64,000 nucleotides of DNA, from the NCBI GenBank assembly GCA_020637365.1, contig JACJWE010000002.1, positions 868,001 to 932,000 of the forward strand, written 5' to 3'. A model generated the notes under the pieces. The model was not told the DNA's origin and searched no databases. It was given only the letters and a program-made list of their open reading frames with translations. The DNA is from Acidimicrobiia bacterium (GTDB taxonomy: Bacteria > Actinomycetota > Acidimicrobiia > IMCC26256 > JAGNEX01). Shown here piece after piece: positions 1-8,744 of this stretch. Each line of letters begins with the position of its first letter. Position 1 is the stretch's first letter. The position numbers were made by a program, and so were the translations under genes.

Positions 1-427
1 CGACCGGTGCGACATTGCGCGACGATGCGTCGATTACCCGCTGCGGGATCACCCGACGGAGTTGCCCTAACGTCAGTGTGCTCGACCGTTCCAGGCTGGC
101 TGCCACGACGGCGCGGATCACCGCCACCACCGCCAGTCCGAGCGCCATCTGGGTTGCGGTCGGCCCCTCGGTCGCCGCCCCAACGAGCCGTGGGATACCG
201 CGGGCCAACACCTCGACCTGCACGAACATCGCCGCCGCTGTCGCCACCGCAGTCACGATGCAGACGACGAAGTGGCGGCGCATGCCAGGAAGGTGAGTGA
301 GCATCCACCGATCGATCGGCGCCTCTCGGCGCGGCGGCCCGTCGACGGATTGGGACGATGCGATGGCCGGCGGGGGCAGGGGTGACTCGACAGGTGCGGG
401 CAGCGCTGGCCCTGCGGTGGGCTGCAT
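1..427 (-). CDS. cydD: CydD-like ABC exporter subunit, N-terminal part, cut by window edge
   Basis: The minus-strand frame is open from an ATG at 425-427 to the edge, giving about 142 residues. A Pro/Ala-rich leader of about 48 residues is followed by a first membrane helix (MRRHFVVCIVTAVATAAAMF) and then a second hydrophobic stretch (MALGLAVVAVIRAVVAASLE). This is the layout of the transmembrane domain of CydD/CydC-type exporters, which move reduced thiols out of the cytoplasm and are needed to assemble cytochrome bd. The gene starts 37 bp after the cydB stop on the same strand, as in cydABDC operons. No ATPase domain is visible because the gene leaves the window. The family call rests on topology and position. 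The start is uncertain because no clear Shine-Dalgarno sequence precedes it. Confidence 0.7.
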   Translation of the reverse strand, partial: MQPTAGPALPAPVESPLPPPAIASSQSVDGPPRREAPIDRWMLTHLPGMRRHFVVCIVTAVATAAAMFVQVEVLARGIPRLVGAATEGPTATQMALGLAVVAVIRAVVAASLERSSTLTLGQLRRVIPQRVIDASSRNVAPV

Positions 428-464
428 CAGACGCGAACCGCCATCTGTGCATCGATCCGGACGG

Positions 465-1508
465 TCAACGTGTCGCGCCCGTGGCGCTGGCGGACCTCAC
501 CGTGCGGCCGGTTGCCGGCTGGGTGATTCGTTTGCGGAATACCCAGTACGACCAGGCCTGATAGCCGATGACGAACGGCACCATCAGCGCGGCGACCCAC
601 GTCATGATGCGGAGCGTGTAGGGCGTGGAGGACGCGTTGGCGACGGTCAGGTTGTACGCGACGTCGGTGGTGGACGGCATCACATCGGGGTACAGGGTGC
701 CGAACAGCGTGATCGTCACAGCGGCGATCGCGACGCCGGTGAGCACAAAAGCGATGCCGTCACGACCCATGCGCTGAGACAGCACCGATCCAACCAGACC
801 TGCCGCCGCGACCACAACGAACAGCCATGTCCAACCTTTGCCCCGGTCGATCTGGTTCCAGGCCAGGAAGGCCGCGCCGGTGACGATGGCGATCAGCCCG
901 ATCGGTGCCGTGAGCGACCGAGCACGCTCGTTGACTGGTCCGGTCGTTTTCAGCGCCAAAAAATTGAGGCCGTGCAGGGCGAACGCAGCGGCGAAACACA
1001 TCCCGCCTAGCAACGCGAACGGGTTGAGCAGCGTCCCTAGATTTCCGGTGAAGTCACCGTCGGCGTTGATCGGCACGCCGGCGACGATGTTGGCGAAGGC
1101 CACTCCCCACAGGACCGCCGGCAGCCACGATCCGGCGATGATTGCGACATCCCACCGCCTCCGCCAACGGTCGTCGTCGACCTTGCCTCGGTATTCGAGC
1201 GCCACTGCCCGCAGGATCAGCCCGACCAAGATCAGCAAAAGCGCCAGGTAGAAGCCCGAGAACAAGGTGGCGTACCAATAGGGAAACGCGACAAACATCG
1301 ACGCCCCCGCGGTGATCAGCCACACCTCGTTGCCATCCCAGACGGGCGCGATGGTTGCAAGCATCTGGGTGCGTTCGCCTTCGTCCCGGGCGACGACCGG
1401 CAACAGCATGCCGACGCCGAAATCGAACCCCTCCAGAAAGAAGTAGCCGACCCACAAGAAGGCGATCAGCCCGAACCATGTCTCATTGAGTTGGAGTGCA
1501 AGCGTCAC
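465..1508 (-). CDS. cydB: cytochrome bd ubiquinol oxidase subunit II
   Basis: This is the second membrane subunit of the cytochrome bd quinol oxidase, which reduces O2 with quinol electrons at the plasma membrane. The product (347 aa, usual length for the family) starts with the typical LNETWFGLIAFLWVGYFFLE, followed by GFDFGVGML. Eight or so hydrophobic helices run through the protein, and WDGNEVWLITAG, a conserved CydB stretch, lies near residue 60. I chose the GTG at 1508 because GGGGAG lies five bases upstream. An ATG at 1523 is in frame but has no ribosome site. The gene lies 23 bp downstream of cydA and is clearly co-transcribed with it. The C-terminal tail is short and basic. Confidence 0.95.
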   Translation of the reverse strand: MTLALQLNETWFGLIAFLWVGYFFLEGFDFGVGMLLPVVARDEGERTQMLATIAPVWDGNEVWLITAGASMFVAFPYWYATLFSGFYLALLLILVGLILRAVALEYRGKVDDDRWRRRWDVAIIAGSWLPAVLWGVAFANIVAGVPINADGDFTGNLGTLLNPFALLGGMCFAAAFALHGLNFLALKTTGPVNERARSLTAPIGLIAIVTGAAFLAWNQIDRGKGWTWLFVVVAAAGLVGSVLSQRMGRDGIAFVLTGVAIAAVTITLFGTLYPDVMPSTTDVAYNLTVANASSTPYTLRIMTWVAALMVPFVIGYQAWSYWVFRKRITQPATGRTVRSASATGATR

Positions 1509-1531
1509 GGTGTCTCCCCTCATCGACCGGA

Positions 1532-2962
1532 TCAGTAGGCCAGGGCTGGCTCGGCGCCGTGCCCCATGTCGGCGACGAGCGAGTCGTCCAGGCCGCGGCG
1601 GATGTAGCGGCGCAACAAGAAGATCTCTGCGACTGCGAGCCCGCCATACAACAGGGTGAAGGTGATCAGCGAGACCCAAACCGACGTCGAAGTCGCAGCG
1701 GCCGACACGGCGTCGCGGGTCAACAGCCTCACCTCAAACACGCCATCCGGATTGGGCGCAACCACCCAGGGCTGGCGGCCCATTTCGGTCAGGATCCAGC
1801 CGAACACGTTGGCCAGAAACGGTGTCCACATGATCGCCAGGGCCAGACGCGCGGTCCATTTTCGCGGCCCGAGCGATTCGTGATGGCGAACACGCCACAG
1901 CACCCACACCGACGCGAGCATGCCGATCAAGCCGAAGCCGATCATCCCGCGGAACGACCAATAGGTGATGACGAGGGAGGGTTGATAGTTGTTCGGGCCG
2001 TACGTATCTGACATCTGTGTTTGCAGCTCATTGACGCCGGGGACCGTGCCGTCGAAGCTGCCGGTTGCCATGAACGCGAGCATGCCGGGGATGACAAGCG
2101 ACCTGACATCACAGCGGTTGGATACGTCGCCGACAGCGAAGAGCGAGAGGCCCGCGCTCTTCTCGGTTTCGCAGAGCGCTTCGGCGGAGGCCATTTTCAT
2201 CGGCTGTTGTTTGAACATCATCCGAGCCTGAGCGTCACCCGAGACGAGAACCGCTATGCCAGCGACGAGGGTGACTGCCGTCGCTGTGCGCAACGCCCGA
2301 CGAAATCCGCGTATGTCGACGTCGGTCTGTACCTTGCCGCGTGCCAGGTACCAGGCAGACACGCTGCCGACAAAGACCGCGCCGGTCAGCACCGACGCCG
2401 AGATCACATGCGGATATGCCGCCAGCGTGGTCGAGTTGGTCAGGATCTTCCAGATGGTGGTCATCTCGGCGCGGCCCACGTCGGGATTGAAACGCACGCC
2501 GACGGGGTGCTGGATGAACGAGTTGGCGGCGATGATGAAATAGGCCGACGCCCAGGAGCCGAACGCCGCGATCCAGATCGTCGCCAGGTGGGCTCGTTTT
2601 GACAGGCGCCCCCAGCCGAACACCCACAGCCCGATGAACGTCGACTCCAAGAAGAAGGCGACCAGGCCTTCCATCGCCAGCGGCGCGCCGAAGACATCGC
2701 CGACAAACCGGGAGTACCCCGCCCAGTTCATCCCGAACTGGAATTCCTGCACGAGCCCGGTAGCGACTCCGAGCGCGAAGTTGATCATGAACAACTTGCC
2801 GAAGAACTTGGTGAGCCGCAGGTCGGCCTCGTCGCCATGTCGGTACCAGCGCGTGTTGAACCACGCCACCATGACCGACAACCCGATGGTCAGCGGCACC
2901 ATGAAGAAGTGGTACACGGTCGTGATGCCGAACTGCCACCGGGAAAGGTCGAGTGCAGACAT
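1532..2962 (-). CDS. cydA: cytochrome bd ubiquinol oxidase subunit I
   Basis: This is the haem-bearing subunit of the bd oxidase (476 aa). It begins MSALDLSRWQFGITTVYHFF, with the haem b595 ligand His at residue 18. It continues with VPLTIGLS and the conserved FFLESTFIGLWVFGW region, and near the C terminus carries GRQPWVV, the signature around the end of the quinol (Q-loop) region. The longer frame reaching 3052 adds an Arg-rich, non-homologous leader. The ATG at 2962 follows a GGGGGA sequence and matches family starts. It is first in the operon cydA-cydB-cydD. High-affinity bd oxidase is normally used at low oxygen, and the organism also carries a ba3-type oxidase at 22-25 kb. Confidence 0.97.
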   Translation of the reverse strand: MSALDLSRWQFGITTVYHFFMVPLTIGLSVMVAWFNTRWYRHGDEADLRLTKFFGKLFMINFALGVATGLVQEFQFGMNWAGYSRFVGDVFGAPLAMEGLVAFFLESTFIGLWVFGWGRLSKRAHLATIWIAAFGSWASAYFIIAANSFIQHPVGVRFNPDVGRAEMTTIWKILTNSTTLAAYPHVISASVLTGAVFVGSVSAWYLARGKVQTDVDIRGFRRALRTATAVTLVAGIAVLVSGDAQARMMFKQQPMKMASAEALCETEKSAGLSLFAVGDVSNRCDVRSLVIPGMLAFMATGSFDGTVPGVNELQTQMSDTYGPNNYQPSLVITYWSFRGMIGFGLIGMLASVWVLWRVRHHESLGPRKWTARLALAIMWTPFLANVFGWILTEMGRQPWVVAPNPDGVFEVRLLTRDAVSAAATSTSVWVSLITFTLLYGGLAVAEIFLLRRYIRRGLDDSLVADMGHGAEPALAY

Positions 2963-3071
2963 CCGTTGATTCCCCCGTCTGTGTGGCCCCAAGACTGAGG
3001 TGGCTTCTGCCCACGCAACGCATAGCTGGTGCGATCGGCAGATCGACCTCAACCCTACCGATCCCTACCCA

Positions 3072-3095
3072 AACCTGTTTGTTGAAGAACAGGTT
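3072..3095. promoter_or_regulatory. inverted repeat upstream of cydA (possible operator)
   Basis: AACCTGTT and AACAGGTT form a perfect 8-bp inverted repeat with an 8-bp spacer, centred about 120 bp upstream of the cydA ATG. Symmetry and position suit a dimeric regulator of the bd operon. This is inferred from symmetry alone. I do not recognise the motif as a known redox-regulator site. Confidence 0.35.
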
Positions 3096-3142
3096 GAAGA
3101 GCGTGGTTGCGGTTACACGGGTTACCGACTGGCGTCTTCTGC

Positions 3143-3359
3143 ATGGCAGATATCACGCTGATGATCGTCGATGAAGGTTCTCCGCTTGGCGCGCATCCGC
3201 GCGCTCGAAGCCGGGACATCGGTCAACGCCCTGGTCCGCCGCCACCTCGAAGATTTCGTCGCCAAAGACGACTCTGCGATCCGGCATCAGATGGTGGAGC
3301 ACGCGTCGGCGAGCGCAGGGAGTTCGGGCGGAACTCGAGACTGGAACCGCGACGTCTGA
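3143..3359 (+). pseudogene. antitoxin-like small protein, frameshifted
   Basis: The product would read MADITLMIVDE, then VLRLARIRALEAGTSVNAL and VRRHLEDFV, a short ribbon-helix-helix antitoxin pattern. The first part and the rest lie in different frames. Removing one G from the GG at 3176-3177 restores a continuous protein of about 71 residues. No toxin frame follows: the next 250 bp (3360-3613) contain no convincing gene. It is either a decayed orphan antitoxin or an intact antitoxin with a base error. It lies just upstream of cydA on the opposite strand. Confidence 0.55.
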
Positions 3360-3613
3360 CATGATCGACGATGACGCAGAGGGTCGTTAAGCGTCGAGCG
3401 AAAACCATGAAAAGTGTCTCCATGAATTGGGAGCCTGCACAAACGGGAAGGTGCGCTAGGGGTGGCTGATCCAGTCGTATGAACTCGGTGCGAAACCCCT
3501 TCGCCCAGATGATGGGGTGAAGCATCACCACTGACCTGGGAAGTCCTCCACCTTCCGCCATTACGATGTACGGGTAGTTCACGCCGCATGCTCTTCAACG
3601 CGAGAGGCAAACC

Positions 3614-4362
3614 ATGAGGATCGCCGATCCGAATTGCTCGACGTTTAACACCACCCACCTAGCTCCCGCAGCCCTGTTTGCTTGTTCGAGGTCGGACGAC
3701 GCGGTACCCATTTCCAACACGAGCGAAGCGACTTCGACCGACGTCGACCGAGGCGATGCCTAGTCCAGAAAACATGGCGGTTTCCTCTGATTACAGTGAT
3801 TTCCCGACGGTGGAAGAGATGGTGGCCAACTCCACCGCTATCGCCTTGATCGAATTGGAAGAGCCCCTGCTCGAAATCCCAATCGATCGCTCCGCTGGCG
3901 ATGACGACGTTGCGACCGTTCAAATGAACGTCGCGCAACGTTTCGCGTTACCCGCGTTATCAGTGGAGATCTCGAGGAACGCATCATCGTTATCGGTGCC
4001 ATCGTGAACACCGATAACCCGCTAGTTCAGGCCGGGCGGGTTGGGTTCGAGGGGACTATCGCACGGAACTCCTCGAACAGGGTGAGTCTTACGTCGCTTT
4101 CCTGCAGCCGGTGCCGGGGTTTGACCCGACGATGTTCGGCCTGCCAGCGGATGAAGGCCCGTTCTACGGTCTGGCTGGGTCGACGACTGGGTTGGTCCAG
4201 GTGGGTTCGGGCACAAGCTCGGCCGCAGCGCGTGGCGCCGGCGAGTCGCTGGCTGACCTTCCGCTGTCATCGCCGCATGAGCATGGGCTTGAAATGCAAC
4301 TGCCCGGAACGCTCGACGAACTAGAGCGGGAAATCGGCGAGGCAAACGCCAATATGAGGTAA
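3614..4362 (+). pseudogene. decayed secreted lipoprotein-like gene, several frameshifts
   Basis: Fragments in three frames read as one protein. From the ATG at 3614 a short frame contains LAPAALFACS, which looks like a lipobox, before a stop at about 3764. A second frame (about 3755-3945) gives FPTVEEMVANSTAIALIELE. A third (about 3948-4040) gives RVTRVISGDLEERIIVIGAI and NTDNPLVQAG. A last frame (about 4053-4362) gives DYRTELLEQGESYVAFLQPV followed by PGFDPTMFGLPADEGPFYGL and ends at a stop. The pieces are collinear and have the composition of an exported actinobacterial protein of unknown function. At least three frame changes separate them, so I treat it as a pseudogene. I do not recognise the family with certainty. 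Confidence 0.5.
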
Positions 4363-4551
4363 GAGGCTTTCGGTCGCGAGGCGCTCTGGCCGACTCGCGA
4401 AATCCGATAAACACCAGTCTTTTTTGGCGCAGCGTGACTGGATACCCCTGGGGGCGGTGGCCCGCCTCTCGCTTCGTTGGGACAACTGCGTAGCGCGGCT
4501 CACGGATTTGCTTGCTCGCTGGGGTCCCATAGTCCCTGGAGCACCCCAGTC

Positions 4552-5718
4552 TCAGCTGGCGACGGGCGGGAGGAAGGCTTTGACGATGTCTTGGTTGGAT
4601 TTCCAGCCGTTCTTGGTTTTGACCAGCAGGTTGATGCTGGCCAGGCGATTGAGGTCGCGGCTGAGTGTTCGGTCACCTGCTCGGGCATATGCGGCGGCGA
4701 GGTCGGTGTTCAGGCCGGGCAAGGCCTTCTTGGGGATGGTGACGTTCGACGGTAGAGCGAGCACCAGCGCCCGTTGCCGATCCCGCGCGGGGCTTGCTGG
4801 GAACTGTGCCATCGTCTCGTGGACGTAGTTGATCCACGTCACGGTGAGTTGTTCTGCCCTGATCGTTTCGATCTCTTCGCGGAGGCCGTCGAGCAGCCCT
4901 TGAATGGCGTACTGGAGGAATCCGGTGGCGTTGTTTGAACGGCTCGCTTGGTCAAGTTCTCGGTAGTACTGGTCGCGTGTCAGGTTGTAGTGGTTGGAGA
5001 GCAGGTGGGCGGCCGGGATCGGAATGGCCCCGGAGCGGGCCAGGATTAGGTACTCAACCAGTCGAGCGGTGCGTCCGTTGCCGTCGCCGAACGGGTGGAT
5101 CCAGGCGAGGTAAAGGTGCGCGTAGACGGCGCTTGCAACGGTGAGTGCGAATTGAATGTCTGGATCGGCCGATTTGAACGTGTCGCCTTCTAGCCAGGTA
5201 GCGAGTTGTTCCAGCAGGTATCGGCAGTCTTCTGGCGGTGCTCCTCGGTAGTCGCCGACGACGACCGAGTGCTCCCGGAGTTCGCCAGGTTTGACTTCGG
5301 GGGCGTAGTTGGTGCCGGTCAACAGAGCGGCGTTGTACTCGGCAAACAGGTCGGCGCTGAGCACTGGCGCATCGCCGTTCGTGACTTGTCGATCGATCTG
5401 TTCCAGCGCCTCCAGCACGTTGCGGACTTCTCGCTCCTGATACTGCCGAGATGGCGGAGCGTGGTAGGTGCCGCGGAGGATGCCAGCGACTTGGTCCTGG
5501 GTCAGGGTGTTACCTTCGATCGCCGTCGTGCTCTGTGCCCCTTTGACGAGCGCAAGCCCGTACAACTGTTGAGCCACTTCGGGGCGCAGCGGAGCGCCCG
5601 CAAGGTGTTCGCATTTTGATCGCGCTTCGCCGACCATCATCCAGTCCCGCGGGGTCAAATCGTTGACATTGTTTGCGCGAAATGTGATCCACGGATGTGT
5701 TTCTTCGTAGGTTCTCAC
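4552..5718 (-). CDS. fic: Fic family protein (AMPylator/adenylyltransferase type)
   Basis: This 388-aa protein has a full Fic domain. The active-site motif HPFGDGNGRTAR lies near residue 215 and carries the catalytic His and the phosphate-binding GNGR loop. STTAIEGN near residue 60 matches the inhibitory (S/T)xxxE(G/N) helix found N-terminal in class II Fic proteins, so activity is probably self-restrained. The C-terminal third (from about residue 320) looks like a winged-helix domain, as in many Fic-wHTH proteins. Fic enzymes transfer AMP or a related group to target proteins. The real substrate is unknown. A truncated, roughly 96% identical second copy lies at 9497-10286. This copy appears complete, and its neighbours are toxin-antitoxin remnants. 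Confidence 0.9.
   Translation of the reverse strand: MRTYEETHPWITFRANNVNDLTPRDWMMVGEARSKCEHLAGAPLRPEVAQQLYGLALVKGAQSTTAIEGNTLTQDQVAGILRGTYHAPPSRQYQEREVRNVLEALEQIDRQVTNGDAPVLSADLFAEYNAALLTGTNYAPEVKPGELREHSVVVGDYRGAPPEDCRYLLEQLATWLEGDTFKSADPDIQFALTVASAVYAHLYLAWIHPFGDGNGRTARLVEYLILARSGAIPIPAAHLLSNHYNLTRDQYYRELDQASRSNNATGFLQYAIQGLLDGLREEIETIRAEQLTVTWINYVHETMAQFPASPARDRQRALVLALPSNVTIPKKALPGLNTDLAAAYARAGDRTLSRDLNRLASINLLVKTKNGWKSNQDIVKAFLPPVAS
4670..5459. repeat. 790-bp duplicated segment, copy 1 (inside intact fic)
   Basis: Bases 4670-5459 align without any gap to 9497-10286. I count roughly 31 mismatches by eye, many at third codon positions. The repeat covers only the middle of fic. Flanking sequences on both sides are unrelated, so the second copy is a truncated segment and not a whole-gene duplicate. 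Confidence 0.9.
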
Positions 5719-6032
5719 AGGGCCATCGTACTATCGACCCCCAATTTTGACCATGCGCGTGTCCAACTGGTTGTCATCGGCAGGCTCAAGCTGCTCTGCG
5801 CAATGAGCCGTTCGTTGTGGGAGTCCCTGTGTCGCCGACGAGCCCAGAATGTGGGTGCCCGCGGCGACTCGTTTACCAGGGTTCAAAACAGACCCCAGAA
5901 ACCACCGGACACACCAAGATTTCGAGTTCGGCGAAGCATGGCGCGCGAACTCAAACGCCTGAGTTCCATGAGGGGCATGGTCATGCCTGTCGCTCCTGGA
6001 AACCTGGTATGCAATCTCGTTAACGTCTTTGT
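5719..6032. other. intergenic stretch without a convincing gene
   Basis: This 314-bp gap lies between the divergent fic and the RHH antitoxin. Short frames exist on both strands, but none has family-like composition or a good ribosome site. It presumably holds the promoters for both neighbours. I see no clear repeat or structure. Confidence 0.5.
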
Positions 6033-6353
6033 ATGCAGAGCACCAGCGTGAGAATTGACGTCAAGACGCATCACGAGCTCAAACGTCTTGCTGCCGATTT
6101 GGGTACCAGCGTTGGTGAAACCGTGGCGCTAGCGGTTCGCCGACTGCGCCAAGACCGGATCGGCAGCGAGCTTGCGGCCGAGGTTCATCCTGAAGAGACA
6201 GCCTGGCTTGATGCTGACCTCGGGGTGATGTCGTCGAGCTCGACCGTGGAACGCCGTCGGGGCGCGAGACCGGTTTCAGACATCCAGCGATGGTTGTCAC
6301 CGCTCGGCGGGTGCTCGGCGCCCAGCCCAGCGTCGTTCAGATCGTGCCGTTGA
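6033..6353 (+). CDS. ribbon-helix-helix antitoxin, 3' end fused out of frame with mazF
   Basis: The first 64 residues (MQSTSVRIDVKTHHELKRLA, then GTSVGETVALAVRRLRQDR and PEETAWLDADLG) form a MazE-like RHH antitoxin: a DNA-binding strand, two helices and an acidic toxin-binding tail. After residue 64 the frame runs on through what should be the start of the mazF toxin and gives a meaningless Ser/Arg-rich tail ending at 6353. The normal stop/start junction between antitoxin and toxin appears to be lost through a small deletion or frameshift near 6215-6230. A protein of 106 aa could still be made and might still bind DNA. Confidence 0.6.
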   Translation: MQSTSVRIDVKTHHELKRLAADLGTSVGETVALAVRRLRQDRIGSELAAEVHPEETAWLDADLGVMSSSSTVERRRGARPVSDIQRWLSPLGGCSAPSPASFRSCR

Positions 6354-6559
6354 CATCGACGGTTCGCGGCTTTGCGTCCGAAGTCGAAGTTGCTCCCGAC
6401 GATTTCAACGGCGTGACGATGCGATCCGCGGCGCAATGCCAAGAGGTCCGAGCCGTGGCGGTCAGCCGGATTGAACGAACGGTCGGCAACGTCGGCCCGA
6501 CGGTCCTCACCCAAATCCGAGACCTAGTCGGCCTCACCCTGGACACTCCTATCAACTGA
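6218..6559 (+). pseudogene. mazF: MazF/PemK-type mRNA interferase lacking its start
   Basis: The frame right after a TGA at 6215-6217 reads PRGDVVELDRGTPSGRE, then GFRHPAMVVTARRVLG, and later VVQIVPLTSTVRGF and CQEVRAVAVSRIERTVG. This is the full SH3-like fold of MazF, including the N-terminal GDV..D and the GFRHPAMVV strand. There is no ATG, GTG or TTG between the stop and Met at 6290, and a start there would remove the first two strands. The toxin therefore seems untranslatable unless it is read by frameshifting from the antitoxin frame. MazF enzymes cut mRNA at short sequences. Its last 104 bp recur at 11288-11391. Confidence 0.7.
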
Positions 6560-6566
6560 AACGCCG
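6463..6566. repeat. 104-bp repeat: mazF 3' end, copy 1
   Basis: Bases 6463-6566 match 11288-11391 without gaps, with about ten mismatches. The repeat encodes SRIERTVGNVGPTVLTQIRD and the toxin's C-terminal end plus a few bases past the stop. The second copy has lost the rest of the gene. Confidence 0.85.
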
Positions 6567-6743
6567 TGTCGTTCTGGGGCGTCTTCCGCTGTCGATCTCT
6601 AGCACCCCATGAGGCTTGTCTTTCGACCGACTCGAAATGAAACGACCGTCAAACGGGACGGCGGCATGGACTGGGGCGCAGTTGACAGCGTGACCAATGT
6701 GGCGATCATCGATTACCACTGAAGGAGAAAGGGGCACCGAGTC

Positions 6744-7525
6744 ATGGCATCTCACAACGAGACCACCTACCGATACGAACCAGACGTTGTCTACCCCCTG
6801 GGGACACTCTTCAGGAACTGCTTGACGAACGCGGGCTCACTCAGCACGAACTAGCAACTCGAACAGATCTGTCGACGAAACACATCAATCAGCTCATCAA
6901 GGGAGCGGTGGCTCTAACGCCCGAAACTGCGCTTCGTCTTGAAAGGGCGCTCGGCACGCCAGCACATGTCTGGAACAACCTGGAGAGCGCGTATCAAAGC
7001 CACCGTGCCCGACAAGCCGAGACCGAGCGGCTCCACGCTGACGAGGCCCGGCTTGACACTTTCCCTGTCAAAGAACTCATCAAACGTGGCTGCATCCAGA
7101 GGTGGAACAATCGCACCGATCAGCTGCGACCCGCATCAATGGAGCGACCCGCTGGATGACCCCAGACAAGGTGTTTGGTGCAGATCAGTGGACGACACAA
7201 GACCGACGACATTGTGTGGTTCACCCTGTTTCACGAACTTGGTCACCTTCTGAAAGGGCATTCCAAGAAGGCGATCTTCATCAACGAGGGAGAGGCGCAT
7301 CAAGGTGATGAGGCGGAGGCAGACGACTTTGCCAGGGACGTGCTGATACCCCCGTCGGAATCGCACAACCTTGATCGTCTACGAACCGATCGCGACGTCG
7401 TCGAGTTCGCCGACTTCATCGGCGTGTCCCCTGGGGTCGTCGTGGGTCGGTTGCAACACGATGAGACCTGGCCGCGTAACCGCGGCAACAAACTCAAGCG
7501 AAAGGTCGACTTCGCTACGCGTTGA
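6744..7525 (+). pseudogene. XRE-ImmA/IrrE (HigA plus metallopeptidase) gene, decayed
   Basis: The pieces in order are: MASHNETTYRYEPDVVYP from the ATG at 6744; then, after one missing C in the C-run near 6795, GDTLQELLDERGLTQHELAT and STKHINQLIKGAVALTPETA, a helix-turn-helix DNA-binding domain; then a stop at 7157-7159; and in the same frame a zinc-peptidase end with FHELGHLLKGH (HExxH) and DEAEADDFARDVLIPP. Intact fusions of this type have roughly 130 residues between the two domains. Here only about 35 remain, so an internal deletion has occurred as well. In the 33 bases before the stop at 6720, the frame GTG-ACC-AAT ends VTNVAIIDYH, like the last residues of a HigB/RelE toxin (weak). Confidence 0.75.
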
Positions 7526-7751
7526 GCGATCCGCGCAGTCTGAAGGTCATGGCCGACTACGGCGCTGAACCCTTCCCATGCTCGTCGAGCGCATGCGAAG
7601 ACTCGGGGCTCGTAGTACTTGCCCGCGTGAAAGTCGTGTTCTCGAATCAGCCGTCGTGGTGCCGACCAAACCGAGGTGATCCCTTCGCATGAACCTTCTG
7701 GAGCCTGTTGTCGAAGGTCTCCGGGAGGTGTGAAGGTACTACTATACGTCG
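7526..7751 (-). pseudogene. short coding remnant of unknown family
   Basis: On the minus strand, about 7551-7650 reads EHDFHAGKYYEPRVFACARR followed by AWEGFSAVVGHDL. A diverged copy of the same 30-residue segment lies at about 8951-9050 (DHDFHAGQCHDRRVFACTRQ, then AWDEFSAVVGEWL). Two independent copies with conserved spacing suggest the 3' ends of once-real genes. I cannot name the family. The rest of this gap holds nothing recognisable. Confidence 0.4.
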
Positions 7752-8015
7752 ATGGCAAAAGAGAAGGTCACCCTTACCCTCGATTCTGAACAGCTTGGTG
7801 AGTTGAGACGTCTCATCGACGCCCGGAGTTTGTCGTCGACGGTTGACGAAGCGGTCCGGGCCTATCTCGCTCATCAACGTCACCTGGATGCGGTTGACCG
7901 CTGGCTCGACGAGCTGGAGCAGCGATTCGGCCCGGTGGATGCCGACGCTCAGACCTGGGCGGCCGGGGTTATGGAACGGTGGGATGCGGCTGCGCGGTCA
8001 TCCGAGGTCGCCTGA
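7752..8015 (+). CDS. RHH-type antitoxin of the PIN toxin that follows
   Basis: The 87-aa product begins MAKEKVTLTLDSEQLGELRR and continues LSSTVDEAVRAYLAHQR, a ribbon-helix-helix fold with N-terminal DNA-binding strand and dimer helices. The C-terminal part (WLDELEQRFGPVDADAQTWA) is acidic, as expected for the segment that wraps the toxin. The stop TGA at 8013-8015 is followed without a gap by the ATG of the PIN gene, so the pair is translationally coupled. It probably represses its own promoter. Unlike most neighbours in this patch it has no frame damage. Confidence 0.85.
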   Translation: MAKEKVTLTLDSEQLGELRRLIDARSLSSTVDEAVRAYLAHQRHLDAVDRWLDELEQRFGPVDADAQTWAAGVMERWDAAARSSEVA

Positions 8016-8423
8016 ATGCTGCTGCTTGATAGCGAGGCCATTTCGTCGTTGGTGCACGAGCCCGATCACCGACGAAACCGGGTGATAGCCCTGATCAAAG
8101 AGATGCGCTCACGAAACCTGCCGATCGCGACCGTTGCAGCGGTACTGGCCGAAGTGGTTCGCGGCCAGCCAGCCGACGCGGGGGTTTTTGCCGCCACGCG
8201 TCGGGAGCGCATGCAGGTGCATCCCGTCGAAGCACGAACCGCGATTCGAGCGGGGCAGTTGTTGGGCGCGGTCGGCGCCGGATCCGAACTCGCTGTCGAC
8301 GCATTTCTCGTTGCGGACGCCGATCTGGGCGGTGGTGCTATGATCGCAACCTGCGATCCGTCGGATCTGGGCCGCCTTGCATCGCATGCTCAGCGAGTCC
8401 AGATCGCCTCGCTCGATGGCTAG
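8016..8423 (+). CDS. PIN-domain toxin (VapC-like ribonuclease)
   Basis: This 135-aa protein has the PIN layout: Asp5 in MLLLDSEAISSLV, a mid-protein Glu in ATVAAVLAEVVRG, and acidic residues in AVDAFLVADADLGGGAMIAT and CDPSDLGRLA near the C terminus. These side chains would hold Mg2+ for RNA cleavage. The length suits the family. The gene starts directly at the antitoxin stop. The target RNA is unknown; VapC enzymes usually cut tRNA or rRNA. Confidence 0.85.
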   Translation: MLLLDSEAISSLVHEPDHRRNRVIALIKEMRSRNLPIATVAAVLAEVVRGQPADAGVFAATRRERMQVHPVEARTAIRAGQLLGAVGAGSELAVDAFLVADADLGGGAMIATCDPSDLGRLASHAQRVQIASLDG

Positions 8424-8508
8424 AAAGATAAATGTCTAATCTGAAGAGTGGAATCGGGGCGTCGGGCAAACCTCCCCGAATTCTCTTTACGTTGTCCGCG
8501 GAGCGGTC

Positions 8509-8727
8509 ATGCATCCTTTACTTCGTGCAGGAGCTGCGAGCTGTGTTGTCAGCACACTGCTCTTTGTGTTTGCTGCTTCTCGCCGATACTCAGATATCGG
8601 GAAGGCCGCGTCGACCTTCTTGGGTATAGCGGCCCTGTTCTTTACGGTCTTATTAACGGTGTTGTACCTCGCGCTCAAGCGCGTTCACAAGCGTCGGGCC
8701 CTTTCTGAGGCGGATTCCGTCGAGTAA
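8509..8727 (+). CDS. small two-helix membrane protein, unknown function
   Basis: The 72-aa product starts MHPLLRAGAASCVVSTLLFV and has a second hydrophobic segment, STFLGIAALFFTVLLTVLYL, then a basic end (KRVHKRRA). Two membrane helices with a short positively charged cytoplasmic end are plausible. No family is recognised. Support is only the composition and an uninterrupted frame, so it may be spurious. Confidence 0.4.
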   Translation: MHPLLRAGAASCVVSTLLFVFAASRRYSDIGKAASTFLGIAALFFTVLLTVLYLALKRVHKRRALSEADSVE

Positions 8728-8744
8728 GCCGAGGGAAAGCGGCG

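Noticed and set aside
7..300. Plus-strand open frames at the left edge
   Set aside because: They are antisense to cydD, rich in Arg/Pro/Ser as GC-rich shadows are, and have no ribosome site or family likeness.
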